Of a stretch of DNA of 64,000 nucleotides, positions 43,831-52,480 are shown in pieces (position 1 is the first letter of the stretch; each line of letters begins with the position of its first letter). The DNA is from Afipia sp. (GTDB lineage: Bacteria; Pseudomonadota; Alphaproteobacteria; Rhizobiales; Xanthobacteraceae): the NCBI GenBank assembly GCA_024508675.1, contig JANINQ010000001.1:124001-188000 (forward strand). The letters are read 5' to 3'. Made by a program: the position numbers and the translations under genes. The notes under the pieces were generated by a model. That model worked only from the letters and a program-made list of their open reading frames with translations. It was not told the origin of the DNA and ran no database searches.

Positions 43831-45615
43831 TTGACCCCCGCATCTGCTCAGGCCCCGCGCCCGCCCGGTTCGACTGAAACCGGCGACGTTGATCCTGCGA
43901 GCCATGTTCATTGGGCCGGCGATAACTTGCTGGCTTCCCTCGGTCAGGCAAGCTTCGTGTGGGACATCGCCAGCGACACGCTGCAGTGGAGCGACAATGC
44001 CCCGGCGGTCCTGCGCGACATCCCGCAATCCGCCCTGATGAAAGCGGGCGAATTCTCCAGACTGATCGAGCCTTCGCGCAGCATCCGCAACGATGCGGTG
44101 CTGAATGCGACGGGGAGCGATACCGGGGAAGGCGTGCCTTACCAGATCGAATACGGCGTGCGTGCCAGCACGTCGGTGCCGATGCTCTGGATCGACGAAT
44201 GCGGCCGCTGGTTTGCGGGAGCGGACGGAAAGCCGGCGCAGGCGCGCGGTATCATCCGAATCAACAACGAGCGCCACGCCCGTGATGAGCAACTGCTGAA
44301 GCTCTCGCAGGACGATCCGTTGACCGGTGCATTCAATCGCACGCGTCTGACGGCGGCGCTCGCCGAAGCGATCGAAGAAGCGAACCGGTTTCGCTCATCC
44401 TTCGCCTTCATGCTGGTCGGGATCGACCGTCTCGCACAGATCAACGATGCTTTTGGCTATGAGGTCGCGGATCAGGTCATTCTCGAAGTCGCAACGCGGA
44501 TTCGGGCGCGGCTGCGCGGCGGCGATGTGATCGGCCGCTTCTCGGGCAACAAGTTCGGACTGATCCTGAAGAATTGCTCGGTCGACGATATGCATGTCGC
44601 AGCCGAGCGATTTCTCGCCGGCATTCGCGATGACGTCGTGCCGACGCGGTCCGGTCCGGTGGCGCTCACGGCATCGATCGGTGCAATCAATGCGCTGCGG
44701 CATGCAAGCACAGTCGACGAGGCCATGAGCCGTACGCAGGAAGCGCTGGATCTCGCCAAGGCGCGGCGGCGTGGCTCGCTGATGGTCTGGCGGCCGAACG
44801 TCGAGCGCGAGGCCCAGCGCCGCGTCAATATCCGTGTCACCGATGAAATTGTGACCGCGCTGAACGAGCGGCGGATTGTGATGGCCTATGAGCCGGTCGT
44901 CTCGACCGTTTCGCGGCAGCCCGCCTTTCATGAATGTCTGGTGCGGATGCGTCAGGAAGACGGTGCCTATTCGCTGTCGCCGGACATCGTTCCGGTCGCG
45001 GAGAAGCTCGGCCTGATCCGGCTGGTCGATCACCGCGTGCTTGAACTAGTTGTTGCCGAACTGGCCGACGCCCCGCAGGCGCAGCTCAGCCTGAATATCT
45101 CGCCTGACACCACGATGGACCCTGACTGGTGGGCGAGCATCGAGTCCCTGATGCGGACCTATCCCGGCGTTGCCGAGCGGCTGATCGTTGAGATCACGGA
45201 GACGGTCGCCATTCAGGATCTGGACGATGTGCGCGGGTTCGTCACGCGGCTGAAGAATTTCGGCAGTCGCATTGCGATCGACGATTTCGGCGCGGGCTAC
45301 ACGTCATTCCGCAACCTGCGGAAGCTCGGTGTGGACATCGTGAAGATCGATGGCGCCTTCGTGCAGAACATCGCGCGCTCTTCCGACGACCGGGCCTTCG
45401 TGCAGACGCTGATCGATCTTGCGCACCGGCTTGGCATCAAGACTGTCGCCGAATGGGTGCAGGATGAGGAAGCCGCCGTGCTGCTGCAGGGGTGGGGATG
45501 CGACTACATCCAGGGACGGTTGACGGGGCTGGCATCCTTGGCCAAGCCGTGGGCGGTGGGTGCAAAGGCGCCGCTGCAGGGCACAAAGCCGATAGCGGCT
45601 GCGGCAGGGACTTGA
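43831..45615 (+). CDS. Cyclic-di-GMP phosphodiesterase with degenerate GGDEF domain
   Basis: The first frame codon is a TTG at 43789 but a GAGG box precedes a TTG at 43831, which I prefer (594 residues). A PAS-like N-terminus is about 30-145 (FVWDIASDTLQWSDNAP). The GGDEF domain (about 155-320) has SGNKF (238-242) where active enzymes have GGDEF, so it cannot be a diguanylate cyclase. The EAL domain (about 340-580) has ECL for the EAL motif and keeps the Asn (LSLNIS), EITET, DDFGAGYTSF, KIDGAF and VAEWVQDEE residues, so hydrolysis of c-di-GMP is plausible. The degenerate domain may be a GTP-sensing regulator. Confidence 0.86.
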   Translation: MTPASAQAPRPPGSTETGDVDPASHVHWAGDNLLASLGQASFVWDIASDTLQWSDNAPAVLRDIPQSALMKAGEFSRLIEPSRSIRNDAVLNATGSDTGEGVPYQIEYGVRASTSVPMLWIDECGRWFAGADGKPAQARGIIRINNERHARDEQLLKLSQDDPLTGAFNRTRLTAALAEAIEEANRFRSSFAFMLVGIDRLAQINDAFGYEVADQVILEVATRIRARLRGGDVIGRFSGNKFGLILKNCSVDDMHVAAERFLAGIRDDVVPTRSGPVALTASIGAINALRHASTVDEAMSRTQEALDLAKARRRGSLMVWRPNVEREAQRRVNIRVTDEIVTALNERRIVMAYEPVVSTVSRQPAFHECLVRMRQEDGAYSLSPDIVPVAEKLGLIRLVDHRVLELVVAELADAPQAQLSLNISPDTTMDPDWWASIESLMRTYPGVAERLIVEITETVAIQDLDDVRGFVTRLKNFGSRIAIDDFGAGYTSFRNLRKLGVDIVKIDGAFVQNIARSSDDRAFVQTLIDLAHRLGIKTVAEWVQDEEAAVLLQGWGCDYIQGRLTGLASLAKPWAVGAKAPLQGTKPIAAAAGT

Positions 45616-45624
45616 CGTGATGCA

Positions 45625-45640
45625 GCGGCAAGCCTGCCGC
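45625..45640. other. Short hairpin between GGDEF/EAL gene and phaR
   Basis: GCGGCA (45625-45630) and TGCCGC (45635-45640) with a 4-base loop AGCC. It may end the EAL transcript, but no T-run is adjacent. Confidence 0.4.
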
Positions 45641-45644
45641 CGCA

Positions 45645-45684
45645 CAAGAGTTGAGTCTTTAAAACAAGAGTTGAGTCTTTAAAA
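45645..45684. repeat. 20-base tandem duplication
   Basis: CAAGAGTTGAGTCTTTAAAA occurs at 45645-45664 and again at 45665-45684, followed by CAAGAC, the start of a third. It stands in the 3' gap between convergent genes, outside coding sequence. Confidence 0.9.
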
Positions 45685-45704
45685 CAAGACTGGCCTTGAA
45701 GGGC

Positions 45705-46304
45705 CTAGCCCTTGCTTTCCGTTTCCTTGGACATCCGCTCGAGACGGTCCTGCATCTCTTTCATCTGACGCTTGAGATCGTCGATGTCGGCTTCGGCAGG
45801 CTCGTTCGCGGTCGGCGGGGATTCGGACGGCGGCGTTTCCTTGCGCAGCGGTGCGCCGAACGGCTTGAACATCGCGAACGTGCGCTCGAACATTTCCATG
45901 TTGCGGCGGACGTGTTCTTCCAGCGGCGCGAACGGCGTGTTGCTGAATGTCGTCGTCATCTGCTTGCGGAACTTTTCCTGTTCGCGCGTCAGCGTGTCGA
46001 TGGACTGTTCGAGATATTTCGGCACCACCATCTGCATGCTGTCGCCGTAGAAGCGGATGAGCTGCCGCAGGAATGTGGTCGGCAGAAGGTTCTGGCCCGC
46101 CTTGTTTTCCTGCTCGAAAATAATCTGCGCGAGCACCGAGCGGGTGATGTCGTCTCCGGTCTTGGCGTCATAGACAAGGAAGTCTTCGCCGTCCTTCACC
46201 ATGGCGGCCAGATCCTCAAGTGTGACGTAGGTGCTGGTGCCGGTGTTGTAGAGGCGCCGGTTGGCGTACTTTTTGATCGTAATCGGCTGGTCGGATTTTG
46301 CCAT
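45705..46304 (-). CDS. phaR: Polyhydroxyalkanoate synthesis repressor
   Basis: The longer frame adds N-terminal residues unlike the family; ATG 46304 gives MAKSDQPITIKKYANRRLYNTGTSTYVTLEDLA (199 residues), the classic PhaR DNA-binding start. DDITRSVLAQIIFEQENKAGQNLLPTTFLRQLIRFYGDSMQMVVPKYLE follows. The C-terminal part is a charged coiled coil (EADIDDLKRQMKEMQDRLERMSKE) for assembly or granule contact. It represses phasin and its own gene, and is released by binding PHB granules. It is divergent from phaA. Confidence 0.96.
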   Translation of the reverse strand: MAKSDQPITIKKYANRRLYNTGTSTYVTLEDLAAMVKDGEDFLVYDAKTGDDITRSVLAQIIFEQENKAGQNLLPTTFLRQLIRFYGDSMQMVVPKYLEQSIDTLTREQEKFRKQMTTTFSNTPFAPLEEHVRRNMEMFERTFAMFKPFGAPLRKETPPSESPPTANEPAEADIDDLKRQMKEMQDRLERMSKETESKG

Positions 46305-46352
46305 GGACTCACTACCTAGATGAGGGAAGCCAGCGGACGGCGCCGGGGGCAG

Positions 46353-46365
46353 TGCAAACAATGCA
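46353..46365. promoter_or_regulatory. Possible PhaR site in the phaR-phaA gap
   Basis: TGCA (46353-46356) recurs at 46362-46365 with AACAA between, inside the 292-base divergent region. PhaR proteins are reported to bind TGC-containing sites, so this is a candidate only; no assay data are used. Confidence 0.3.
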
Positions 46366-46596
46366 TCGCAATAAACTAAGCACTTTCAGGCGGGTACGGC
46401 TACCGTTTTGTGCAGGACGGTTAATGTGGGGGCAGGGCGGGAAACCGGAACTGCCTGTCTGGCAGCCAGAATGCCCTTTGGCCGATTGACATGGGACGGG
46501 TAGGTTAACAGGATACAGCCAAAGCCCGCCGGCCCATCCGGCAGCTTCCCCGCGGCCTCATAAGGTCCCTTCGACTTCTAAAATCAGGAGATGTCC

Positions 46597-47772
46597 ATGT
46601 CAGACGATGTCGTCATCGTCAGCGCTGCCCGCACTGCGGTAGGCAGCTTCAACGGTGCTTTTGCCAATACGCCCGCCCACGATCTCGGCGCGGTGGCCAT
46701 CCAGGCGGCGCTGGCGCGCGCCGGGGTTGAACCGGGGCGCGTCTCCGAAGTCATCATGGGTCAGATCCTGACAGCGGCCCAGGGCCAGAACCCGGCGCGC
46801 CAGGCCTCGATCAAGGCCGGCATTCCGGTGGAAAGCCCGGCCTGGGGGGTGAACCAGCTTTGCGGCTCCGGCCTGCGTACGGTGGCGCTCGGCTATCAGG
46901 CGATCCTCAACGGCGATTCAGAGATCGTGGTTGCCGGCGGTCAGGAGTCCATGAGCATGGCTCCTCACGCCCAGTACCTGCGCGGTGGCGTCAAGATGGG
47001 TGGCGTCGAGTTCATCGACACCATGATCAAGGACGGCCTGTGGGACGCTTTCAACGGCTATCACATGGGCAACACCGCCGAGAACGTGGCGCGTCAGTAT
47101 CAGATCACGCGCCAGCAGCAGGACGAATTCGCAGTCAGCTCGCAGCAGAAGGCGGAAGCCGCGCAGAAGGCTGGCAAGTTCAAGGACGAGATTGCGCCCT
47201 TCACCGTCAAGACCCGCAAGGGCGATGTGGTGGTGGACTCGGATGAGTATCCGCGTCACGGGGCAACGATCGATGCGATGGCCAAGCTGAAGCCCGCTTT
47301 CGAGAAGGAAGGCACGGTAACCGCAGGCAGCGCCTCCGGCATCAATGACGGCGCCGCCGCCGTTGTGCTGATGAGCGCAAAGCAGGCCGCCAAGGAAGGC
47401 CGCACGGTGCTTGCGCGCATCGCATCGTGGGGACAGGCAGGCGTCGATCCGAAGATCATGGGCACGGGGCCGATCCCGGCCTCGCGCGCTGCCCTCAAGA
47501 AGGCTGGCTGGAATATCGCCGACCTCGACCTGATCGAAGCCAACGAAGCTTTCGCCGCACAGGCTTGCGCGGTGAACAAGGATCTCGGCTGGGATACGTC
47601 GAAGGTCAACGTCAATGGCGGCGCAATCGCCATCGGCCATCCTGTCGGCGCGTCGGGTGCGCGCGTGCTCGTCACGTTGCTGCACGAAATGCAGAAGCGC
47701 GATTCCAAGAAGGGCCTCGCCACGCTCTGCATCGGCGGCGGCATGGGAATCGCAATGTGCGTTGAGCGTTAA
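46597..47772 (+). CDS. phaA: Acetyl-CoA acetyltransferase (beta-ketothiolase)
   Basis: 391 residues from ATG 46597; AGGAG 6 bases upstream makes this start better than the ATG at 46591. Cys89 in [11 protein letters not shown] is the acylated residue, and [18 protein letters not shown] and [15 protein letters not shown] hold the active-site His and the second Cys. It joins two acetyl-CoA to acetoacetyl-CoA, the first PHB step. phaB follows after a terminator and 138 bases, so phaA and phaB may be separate or only partly linked transcripts. Confidence 0.96.
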   Translation: MSDDVVIVSAARTAVGSFNGAFANTPAHDLGAVAIQAALARAGVEPGRVSEVIMGQILTAAQGQNPARQASIKAGIPVESPAWGVNQLCGSGLRTVALGYQAILNGDSEIVVAGGQESMSMAPHAQYLRGGVKMGGVEFIDTMIKDGLWDAFNGYHMGNTAENVARQYQITRQQQDEFAVSSQQKAEAAQKAGKFKDEIAPFTVKTRKGDVVVDSDEYPRHGATIDAMAKLKPAFEKEGTVTAGSASGINDGAAAVVLMSAKQAAKEGRTVLARIASWGQAGVDPKIMGTGPIPASRAALKKAGWNIADLDLIEANEAFAAQACAVNKDLGWDTSKVNVNGGAIAIGHPVGASGARVLVTLLHEMQKRDSKKGLATLCIGGGMGIAMCVER

Positions 47773-47805
47773 ATTTTTCGAACGCACTGCACAATACAAA
47801 ATCAG

Positions 47806-47834
47806 AATGCCCGGCAATTTGCCGGGCATTTTTT
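47806..47834 (+). terminator. Intrinsic terminator between phaA and phaB
   Basis: AATGCCCGGC (47806-47815) pairs with GCCGGGCATT (47821-47830) around AATTT, directly followed by T residues. Strong GC stem with T-run. Confidence 0.93.
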
Positions 47835-47910
47835 CTTGCCGTTATCGCAATTGACCTGAATACTTGCCTTCCAAAAAACACGTCACTGAACTGCGGAGGG
47901 GATACCTGAT

Positions 47911-48636
47911 ATGGCACGCGTGGCATTGGTTACTGGTGGAACGCGCGGCATCGGAGCTGCGATCAGCAAGGCTTTGAAGGCTGCGGGCTACAAGGTTGCG
48001 GCGAGTTATGCCGGCAACGATGAAGCTGCCGCGAAATTCAAGGCCGAGACGGGTATTCCCGTTTACAAGTGGGATGTCGCTTCGTTCGACGCGTGCGCGG
48101 ACGGCGTGAAGAAGGTCGAGGCCGAACTCGGGCCCGTCGATGTTCTGGTCAACAATGCCGGCATCACTCGCGACGTGCCGTTCCACAAGATGTCGCTCGA
48201 CCAGTGGAATGCGGTCATGAACACCAATCTTGGTTCGCTGTTCAACATGACCCGTCAGGTGATCGAGGGCATGCGTAGCCGCAAGTTCGGGCGTGTCATC
48301 AATATTTCATCGATCAACGGCCAGAAGGGCCAGTTCGGTCAGGTCAATTACTCGGCGGCGAAGGCTGGTGACATCGGATTCACCAAGGCGCTGGCGCTGG
48401 AGAATGCACGCGGCGGCATCACCGTGAACGCGATCTGCCCCGGCTATATCAACACCGAAATGGTGCAGGCTGTGCCGAAGGACGTTCTTGAGAAGAACGT
48501 CATTCCGCAAATTCCTGTGAGCCGTCTCGGCGAGCCCGAGGAAATCGCGCGCGGCGTGGTTTTCCTTGCGTCGGATGACGCCGGCTTTGTCACCGGCTCA
48601 ACGCTCACCATCAACGGTGGACAATATCTGCAGTGA
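47911..48636 (+). CDS. phaB: Acetoacetyl-CoA reductase
   Basis: 241 residues, a short-chain dehydrogenase. The nucleotide-binding motif is VTGGTRGIG (7-15) and NNAG follows; the catalytic triad region is INISSING (Ser134), Tyr147 and Lys151 in YSAAKAG. It reduces acetoacetyl-CoA to (R)-3-hydroxybutyryl-CoA, with NADPH in the usual case, for PHB synthesis. GGAGGGG gives a strong start at 47911. The intrinsic terminator after phaA implies its own promoter in the 138-base gap. Confidence 0.96.
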   Translation: MARVALVTGGTRGIGAAISKALKAAGYKVAASYAGNDEAAAKFKAETGIPVYKWDVASFDACADGVKKVEAELGPVDVLVNNAGITRDVPFHKMSLDQWNAVMNTNLGSLFNMTRQVIEGMRSRKFGRVINISSINGQKGQFGQVNYSAAKAGDIGFTKALALENARGGITVNAICPGYINTEMVQAVPKDVLEKNVIPQIPVSRLGEPEEIARGVVFLASDDAGFVTGSTLTINGGQYLQ

Positions 48637-48642
48637 CGCATG

Positions 48643-48660
48643 GTCCCACCACGGTGGGAC
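48643..48660 (+). other. Hairpin after phaB
   Basis: GTCCCACC (48643-48650) and GGTGGGAC (48653-48660) with a 2-base loop lie just after the phaB stop, without a following T-run. Confidence 0.5.
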
Positions 48661-48682
48661 GGCGCTGAAGGATATGGCGTTG

Positions 48683-48710
48683 TCGCGGATTGAGTGGCAT
48701 TGATCCGCGA
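48683..48710 (+). promoter_or_regulatory. Inverted repeat touching the start of the DMT gene
   Basis: TCGCGGAT (48683-48690) and ATCCGCGA (48703-48710) form an 8-pair stem over a 12-base loop; the final A is the first base of the ATG. It could hide the start codon or be an operator. There is no ribosome-binding site between. Confidence 0.4.
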
Positions 48711-49585
48711 TGACGACATCAACTGCCACTCTTGTCGGCCTCACGGCCATTGTAATGTGGTCGCTGCTCGCCGCGCTGACTGTCGCGACGGGCCGCGTTC
48801 CGCCGTTCCAACTGCTTGCGATGACCTTCGCCATCGGCGCCTGCGTCGGCCCACTGACATGGCTGTGGCGGCCCTCCGCCATGCGCGCGCTGCGCCAGCC
48901 GCTGCTTGTCTGGCTGGTCGGCATCGGCGGCCTGTTCGGTTATCACGCGCTGTATTTTCTGGCGCTGCGGCTTGCGCCGCCGGCCGAGGCTGGACTGCTG
49001 AACTATCTCTGGCCGCTGCTGATCGTGCTGCTGTCGTCGCTGCTGCCGGGTGAACGGCTTGCGCCGCATCATATTGTCGGCGCGATGCTCGGCTTCGCGG
49101 GCACGATCCTGCTGTTCGTGGGCAATGGCAGCACCGCGCCGAATCCTGCGCATATCCCCGGCTTCATCGCAGCCTTTGTCGCGGCCTTCGTGTGGGCGGG
49201 CTACTCGGTGATGTCGCGCAAGCTCGCGGCGGTGCCGACCGATGCGGTGGCGGGATTTTGTCTCGCAACGGCGATGCTTGCGGCGATCTGCCACTTCATT
49301 CTGGAAACAACAATCTGGCCGGAAACGGCGATGCAGTGGCTTGCCATTGTCGCGCTCGGAATCGGGCCGGTGGGCATCGCATTTTTTGTATGGGACATCG
49401 GCATGAAGCGCGGCGACATCCGCGTGCTTGGCGCAGCCTCCTATGCGACGCCGGTGCTATCAACGGCATTTCTTATTCTGGCGGGATTTGCGAAGCCCAC
49501 AGCAGCGCTTGCCATTGCAGCGGCATTGATCGCAGGCGGCGGTCTGATCGCGGCGAAGGATATGATTGTTGGACGAAAGTCCTGA
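48710..49585 (+). CDS. EamA/DMT-family membrane transporter
   Basis: 291 residues with ten hydrophobic helices in two EamA repeats. YHALYFLALRLAPPAEAGLLNYLWPLLIVLLSSLLPGERL is a typical first-repeat end, and FVAAFVWAGYSVMSRKLAAVPTDAVAGFC the start of the second. Substrate is unknown; the closest group exports amino acids or aromatic metabolites. Follows phaB by 73 bases on the same strand, with hairpins in the gap. Converges with the DUF985 gene with no bases between stops. Confidence 0.9.
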   Translation: MTTSTATLVGLTAIVMWSLLAALTVATGRVPPFQLLAMTFAIGACVGPLTWLWRPSAMRALRQPLLVWLVGIGGLFGYHALYFLALRLAPPAEAGLLNYLWPLLIVLLSSLLPGERLAPHHIVGAMLGFAGTILLFVGNGSTAPNPAHIPGFIAAFVAAFVWAGYSVMSRKLAAVPTDAVAGFCLATAMLAAICHFILETTIWPETAMQWLAIVALGIGPVGIAFFVWDIGMKRGDIRVLGAASYATPVLSTAFLILAGFAKPTAALAIAAALIAGGGLIAAKDMIVGRKS

Positions 49586-50029
49586 TCAGCGCGGAGACGG
49601 TGACCAGCCTGGCGGCGCAAGTTCGAATGTCTTGAAATCGAATCCAGGCGCGACGGTGCAACTCACCAGAGTCCAGTCGCCGGTGCTCTCTGCAGCCTGC
49701 CATGCATGAGCAGGCACGATGGCCTGCGGTTGCTCGCCCGCCGCCAGATTTGCGCCGAGCTGGATGGTTCGTTCGCCGCTGCCGTCCGCGATATGCAGGT
49801 TGAGTGGATTGCCTGCGTGGTAGAGCCAGATCTCGACCGTATCGACGCGATGCCAGTGCGATCGCTCTCCCCATGCCAGCAGAAAATAGATCGCGGTTGA
49901 GGCCGCGCGTCCGCCTTCGATGGTTCGCGCGTCGCGAAATGTCTCGCGATAGTGGCCTCCCTCGGGGTGCGGTTGCAACCCGAGGCGCGAAATGATGTCG
50001 CTGGCAGTGAGACCGGAGACCCCGCTCAT
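49586..50029 (-). CDS. Cupin DUF985 (cupin_5) protein
   Basis: 147 residues from ATG 50029, whose A overlaps the gloB stop by one base. LGLQPHPEGGHYRETFRD, STAIYFLLAWGERSHWHRVDTVEIWLYHAGNPL and VPAHAWQAAESTGDWTLVSCTVAPGFDFKTFELA are the DUF985 motifs, with His and Glu residues able to hold a metal. The family is known only structurally. The position downstream of gloB in one operon points to small-molecule detoxification or sugar metabolism, but this is not demonstrated. Confidence 0.9.
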   Translation of the reverse strand: MSGVSGLTASDIISRLGLQPHPEGGHYRETFRDARTIEGGRAASTAIYFLLAWGERSHWHRVDTVEIWLYHAGNPLNLHIADGSGERTIQLGANLAAGEQPQAIVPAHAWQAAESTGDWTLVSCTVAPGFDFKTFELAPPGWSPSPR

Positions 50030-50796
50030 CACGACTTGTTTTTGCGTTCGCGGATTTCGCCGAACACATCGGCGGGGCTTTTGCCAGCCATGCCGAGCGC
50101 GGCCGCGACGGAAGGGACGTCCGCGCGCAGAAAAGTGTTGGCCTCCTTTTCGTCGCGGATCAGGGTCGGGATTGTCGGCTGGTTCGCGGCGCGCAACTTT
50201 GCCACTTCTTCCGCGCGTGCTTTCAGCGCCGGATTGTTCGGCTCGATGCCGAGGGCGAACTTGACGTTGGATGCTGTGTATTCATGGCCGCAATAGATCC
50301 GTGTGTCATTGGGCAGTGCGCGCAATTTCAGCAGCGACTCCCACATCATCGGATAGGTGCCCTCGAACACGCGGCCGCAGCCGATCGAGAACAGCGTATC
50401 GGCGCAGAACAGCGCGCGGTCGGCATCGAACATGTAGCTGATGTGATCGAGCGTGTGGCCGGGCGTTTCCAGTACGCGTGCCGTAAGGCTGCCGACCTTG
50501 ACGGTATCGCCTTCCTTCACACGCACATCGGCACCGGGAATTGCCGTTCCCTTGTCGAAGGGAGCGACAACGCGACAATTATATTTTTTCTTCAGTTCGG
50601 CAATGCCGCCGACATGGTCGGCGTGATGGTGCGTCACCAGAATGTCGGTCAGAGTCCAGCCTTCGCGCTCAAGGGCCGCGATGATGGGGCCTGCTTCCGG
50701 CGCGTCGATCGAGGCGGTGGCCTTGGTGGCCGGATCGTGAATCAGGTAGCCGAAATTATCGGACAGGCAGGGGAACAGGCGAATCTCGGCAGCCAT
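50029..50796 (-). CDS. gloB: Hydroxyacylglutathione hydrolase (glyoxalase II)
   Basis: 255 residues from ATG 50796 (GGAG 5 bases upstream; a longer frame starts at 50811). THHHADH (56-61) and the later VLETPGHTLDHISY, ADTLFSIGCGRVFEGTYPMMW and YCGHEYTASNVKFA are the binuclear metallo-beta-lactamase-fold ligands and glutathione contacts. It converts S-D-lactoylglutathione to D-lactate and glutathione, finishing methylglyoxal detoxification in the cytoplasm. The DUF985 gene is coupled downstream. Confidence 0.96.
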   Translation of the reverse strand: MAAEIRLFPCLSDNFGYLIHDPATKATASIDAPEAGPIIAALEREGWTLTDILVTHHHADHVGGIAELKKKYNCRVVAPFDKGTAIPGADVRVKEGDTVKVGSLTARVLETPGHTLDHISYMFDADRALFCADTLFSIGCGRVFEGTYPMMWESLLKLRALPNDTRIYCGHEYTASNVKFALGIEPNNPALKARAEEVAKLRAANQPTIPTLIRDEKEANTFLRADVPSVAAALGMAGKSPADVFGEIRERKNKS

Positions 50797-50924
50797 GACG
50801 TCTCCATTCATCGAGGATGATTGAGGCTAGCACGCCTCCTGTGACCAATGGAATGCGTTAACGCTGGCGCAGGATCGTCCTGCAACCGCTGCACGCGGCT
50901 GTTCCGCCGTGGTAGGCTTGTTTC

Positions 50925-51680
50925 ATGACAATCGACGTCATCGATCTTCGCAACTTCTATTCGCAGCGCCTCGGAGCGGTGGCGCGGCGGCTGATCAATC
51001 GCGGCATCAAGCAGCACTGGCCGCATGCGGATGGCCTGCGTGTGGCCGGACTTGGTTACCCGACACCCTATCTCGGCCTGTTTCGCGAGGATGCCGAGCG
51101 GTGTATCGCCCTGATGCCTGCAGCGCAGGGCGTGCTGAAATGGCCGACGGCACGGCCGACGCTCTCGACACTGGTGGATCAGTTTTCATTGCCGCTCGCT
51201 GATGCAGCGGTCGACCGCATCCTTCTGGTTCATGCGCTGGAAATCTGCGACGACCCTGAAAGCCTGCTGCGCGAGGTCTGGCGCGTGCTCGCACCATCGG
51301 GACGGATGATGGCGATTATTCCCAACCGGCGCGGTGTATGGACGCGGACCGACAGCACGCCGTTCGGTCACGGGAGGCCTTATTCGCGCTCGCAGATCAC
51401 GCAGTTGCTGCGGCAGACATGGTTCACGCCGACAGCGTGGGGCGAGGCGCTGTTCGTGCCGCCGTTCCAGAACGGATGGGTGCTGCGATCGGCGATGGCA
51501 TGGGAACGGATGAGCGCGGCGGTCTCATCTCCGTTCGCTGGTGTTCATATCGTCGAGGCATCGAAGCAGGTCTATCGCGCGATTCCTGCGCATCGCGAAC
51601 GCACGCGTCTCATTCCCTCGATGCCGCCGGTCCTGGTGCCGACGCCGACGCGGCGCGACGATCATCCCGCAACACGCTGA
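50925..51680 (+). CDS. SAM-dependent methyltransferase, type-11 fold
   Basis: 251 residues. The usual glycine-rich DxGxG motif is reduced to LRVAGLGYPTPYLGLF, but SLPLADAAVDRILLVHALEICDDPESLLREVWRVLAPSGRMMAIIPNRRGVWTRTDSTPFGHGRPYS is the class I post-motif of methyltransferase type 11. The catalytic substrate is not recognisable. It is divergent from gloB, 128 bases away, and sits alone. The SAM site may be atypical. Confidence 0.82.
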   Translation: MTIDVIDLRNFYSQRLGAVARRLINRGIKQHWPHADGLRVAGLGYPTPYLGLFREDAERCIALMPAAQGVLKWPTARPTLSTLVDQFSLPLADAAVDRILLVHALEICDDPESLLREVWRVLAPSGRMMAIIPNRRGVWTRTDSTPFGHGRPYSRSQITQLLRQTWFTPTAWGEALFVPPFQNGWVLRSAMAWERMSAAVSSPFAGVHIVEASKQVYRAIPAHRERTRLIPSMPPVLVPTPTRRDDHPATR

Positions 51681-51698
51681 TTGACTGGCCGAATACAA

Positions 51699-51733
51699 AA
51701 AGCCCGCCGGAGCAGAGCTCGGCGGGTTTTTTT
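51699..51733. terminator. Bidirectional intrinsic terminator
   Basis: CCCGCCG (51703-51709) pairs with CGGCGGG (51720-51726), with A residues before and T7 after. It serves the convergent methyltransferase and DUF4167 genes. Confidence 0.9.
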
Positions 51734-51760
51734 ATTCGTTCCGTCAAGTGATACGAAAAT

Positions 51761-52480
51761 TTACTCGCCCGCGGTCTCAACCGGTGATGGCGCTGCGCCT
51801 TCGGGGCGCGGTCCGGGCGGACGGCGGCGGCGGCGATGACCGAAGCGCTCGCCACGGTTGCCGCCTTCTTCCCCGCTATTGCCGTTCGGCTGCGGCTGCG
51901 CGCCGCCGGTGATGAACGACGGAAGACGATCGACGTGATCGTTCTCCGCAGGCTGTGCGGACGGCTGCGGCTGCTGGCGATTGTCGCGGTCACGATCGCG
52001 GAAATTCTGTTCGCGTGGCTGCTGCTGATCGCGCGGATAGGGCTGCTGCTCACGCTGCTGGAACTGCTGCGGCTGTTGCTGAGGCACAAAGCCGGGCTCT
52101 GCGCCGAAGCTCGAATAGCCGTCGGCATCGTCGCCGTTGTCGTCGAGCGAATCGCCATCGGGGCGCTGCATCGGCTGCTGCTGTTGCTGCGGCTGGCTCT
52201 GGCGGAACTGTTCCTGCGCGGCTGCGATCAGACGGAAATAGTGCTCGGCGTGCTGATAGTAGTTTTCGGCGGCGACCGGGTCGCCGGAGGAGCGCGCATC
52301 GCGTGCAAGCTGCAGATACTTTTCCGCGATGTGGGATGCGGTTCCGCGAATCTTGATATCGGGACCGTTGGACTCGAACACCCGGGTCATCGGGTTCTGG
52401 CCGCGCCGGTTATTATTATTGTTGTTGTTATTGTTGTTCCGGCTGCGCATGCGCTTGTTGTTGTTCGGGCCGTTTCTCAT
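51761..52480 (-). CDS. DUF4167 protein with poly-asparagine tract
   Basis: I start at ATG 52480 (239 residues; longer frame not supported). MRNGPNNNKRMRSRNNNNNN opens a ten-residue asparagine run encoded by a triplet tract (about 52409-52440). The conserved block is TRVFESNGPDIKIRGTASHIAEKYLQLARDARSSGDPVAAENYYQHAEHYFRLI (about 32-85), DUF4167. The remaining two thirds is low-complexity Gln/Arg/Pro-rich sequence. The family is alphaproteobacterial and often placed next to prmC, as here; a nucleic-acid-binding or ribosome-linked role is guessed from the basic N-terminus. The tract could vary in length by slippage. Confidence 0.9.
   Translation of the reverse strand: MRNGPNNNKRMRSRNNNNNNNNNNRRGQNPMTRVFESNGPDIKIRGTASHIAEKYLQLARDARSSGDPVAAENYYQHAEHYFRLIAAAQEQFRQSQPQQQQQPMQRPDGDSLDDNGDDADGYSSFGAEPGFVPQQQPQQFQQREQQPYPRDQQQPREQNFRDRDRDNRQQPQPSAQPAENDHVDRLPSFITGGAQPQPNGNSGEEGGNRGERFGHRRRRRPPGPRPEGAAPSPVETAGE
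52409..52440 (-). repeat. Triplet microsatellite encoding poly-Asn
   Basis: Plus-strand reads TTATTATTATTG followed by TTG/TTA triplets, so the minus strand is AAC/AAT repeats for ten asparagines. In-frame length changes by slippage would not break the gene. Confidence 0.85.
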
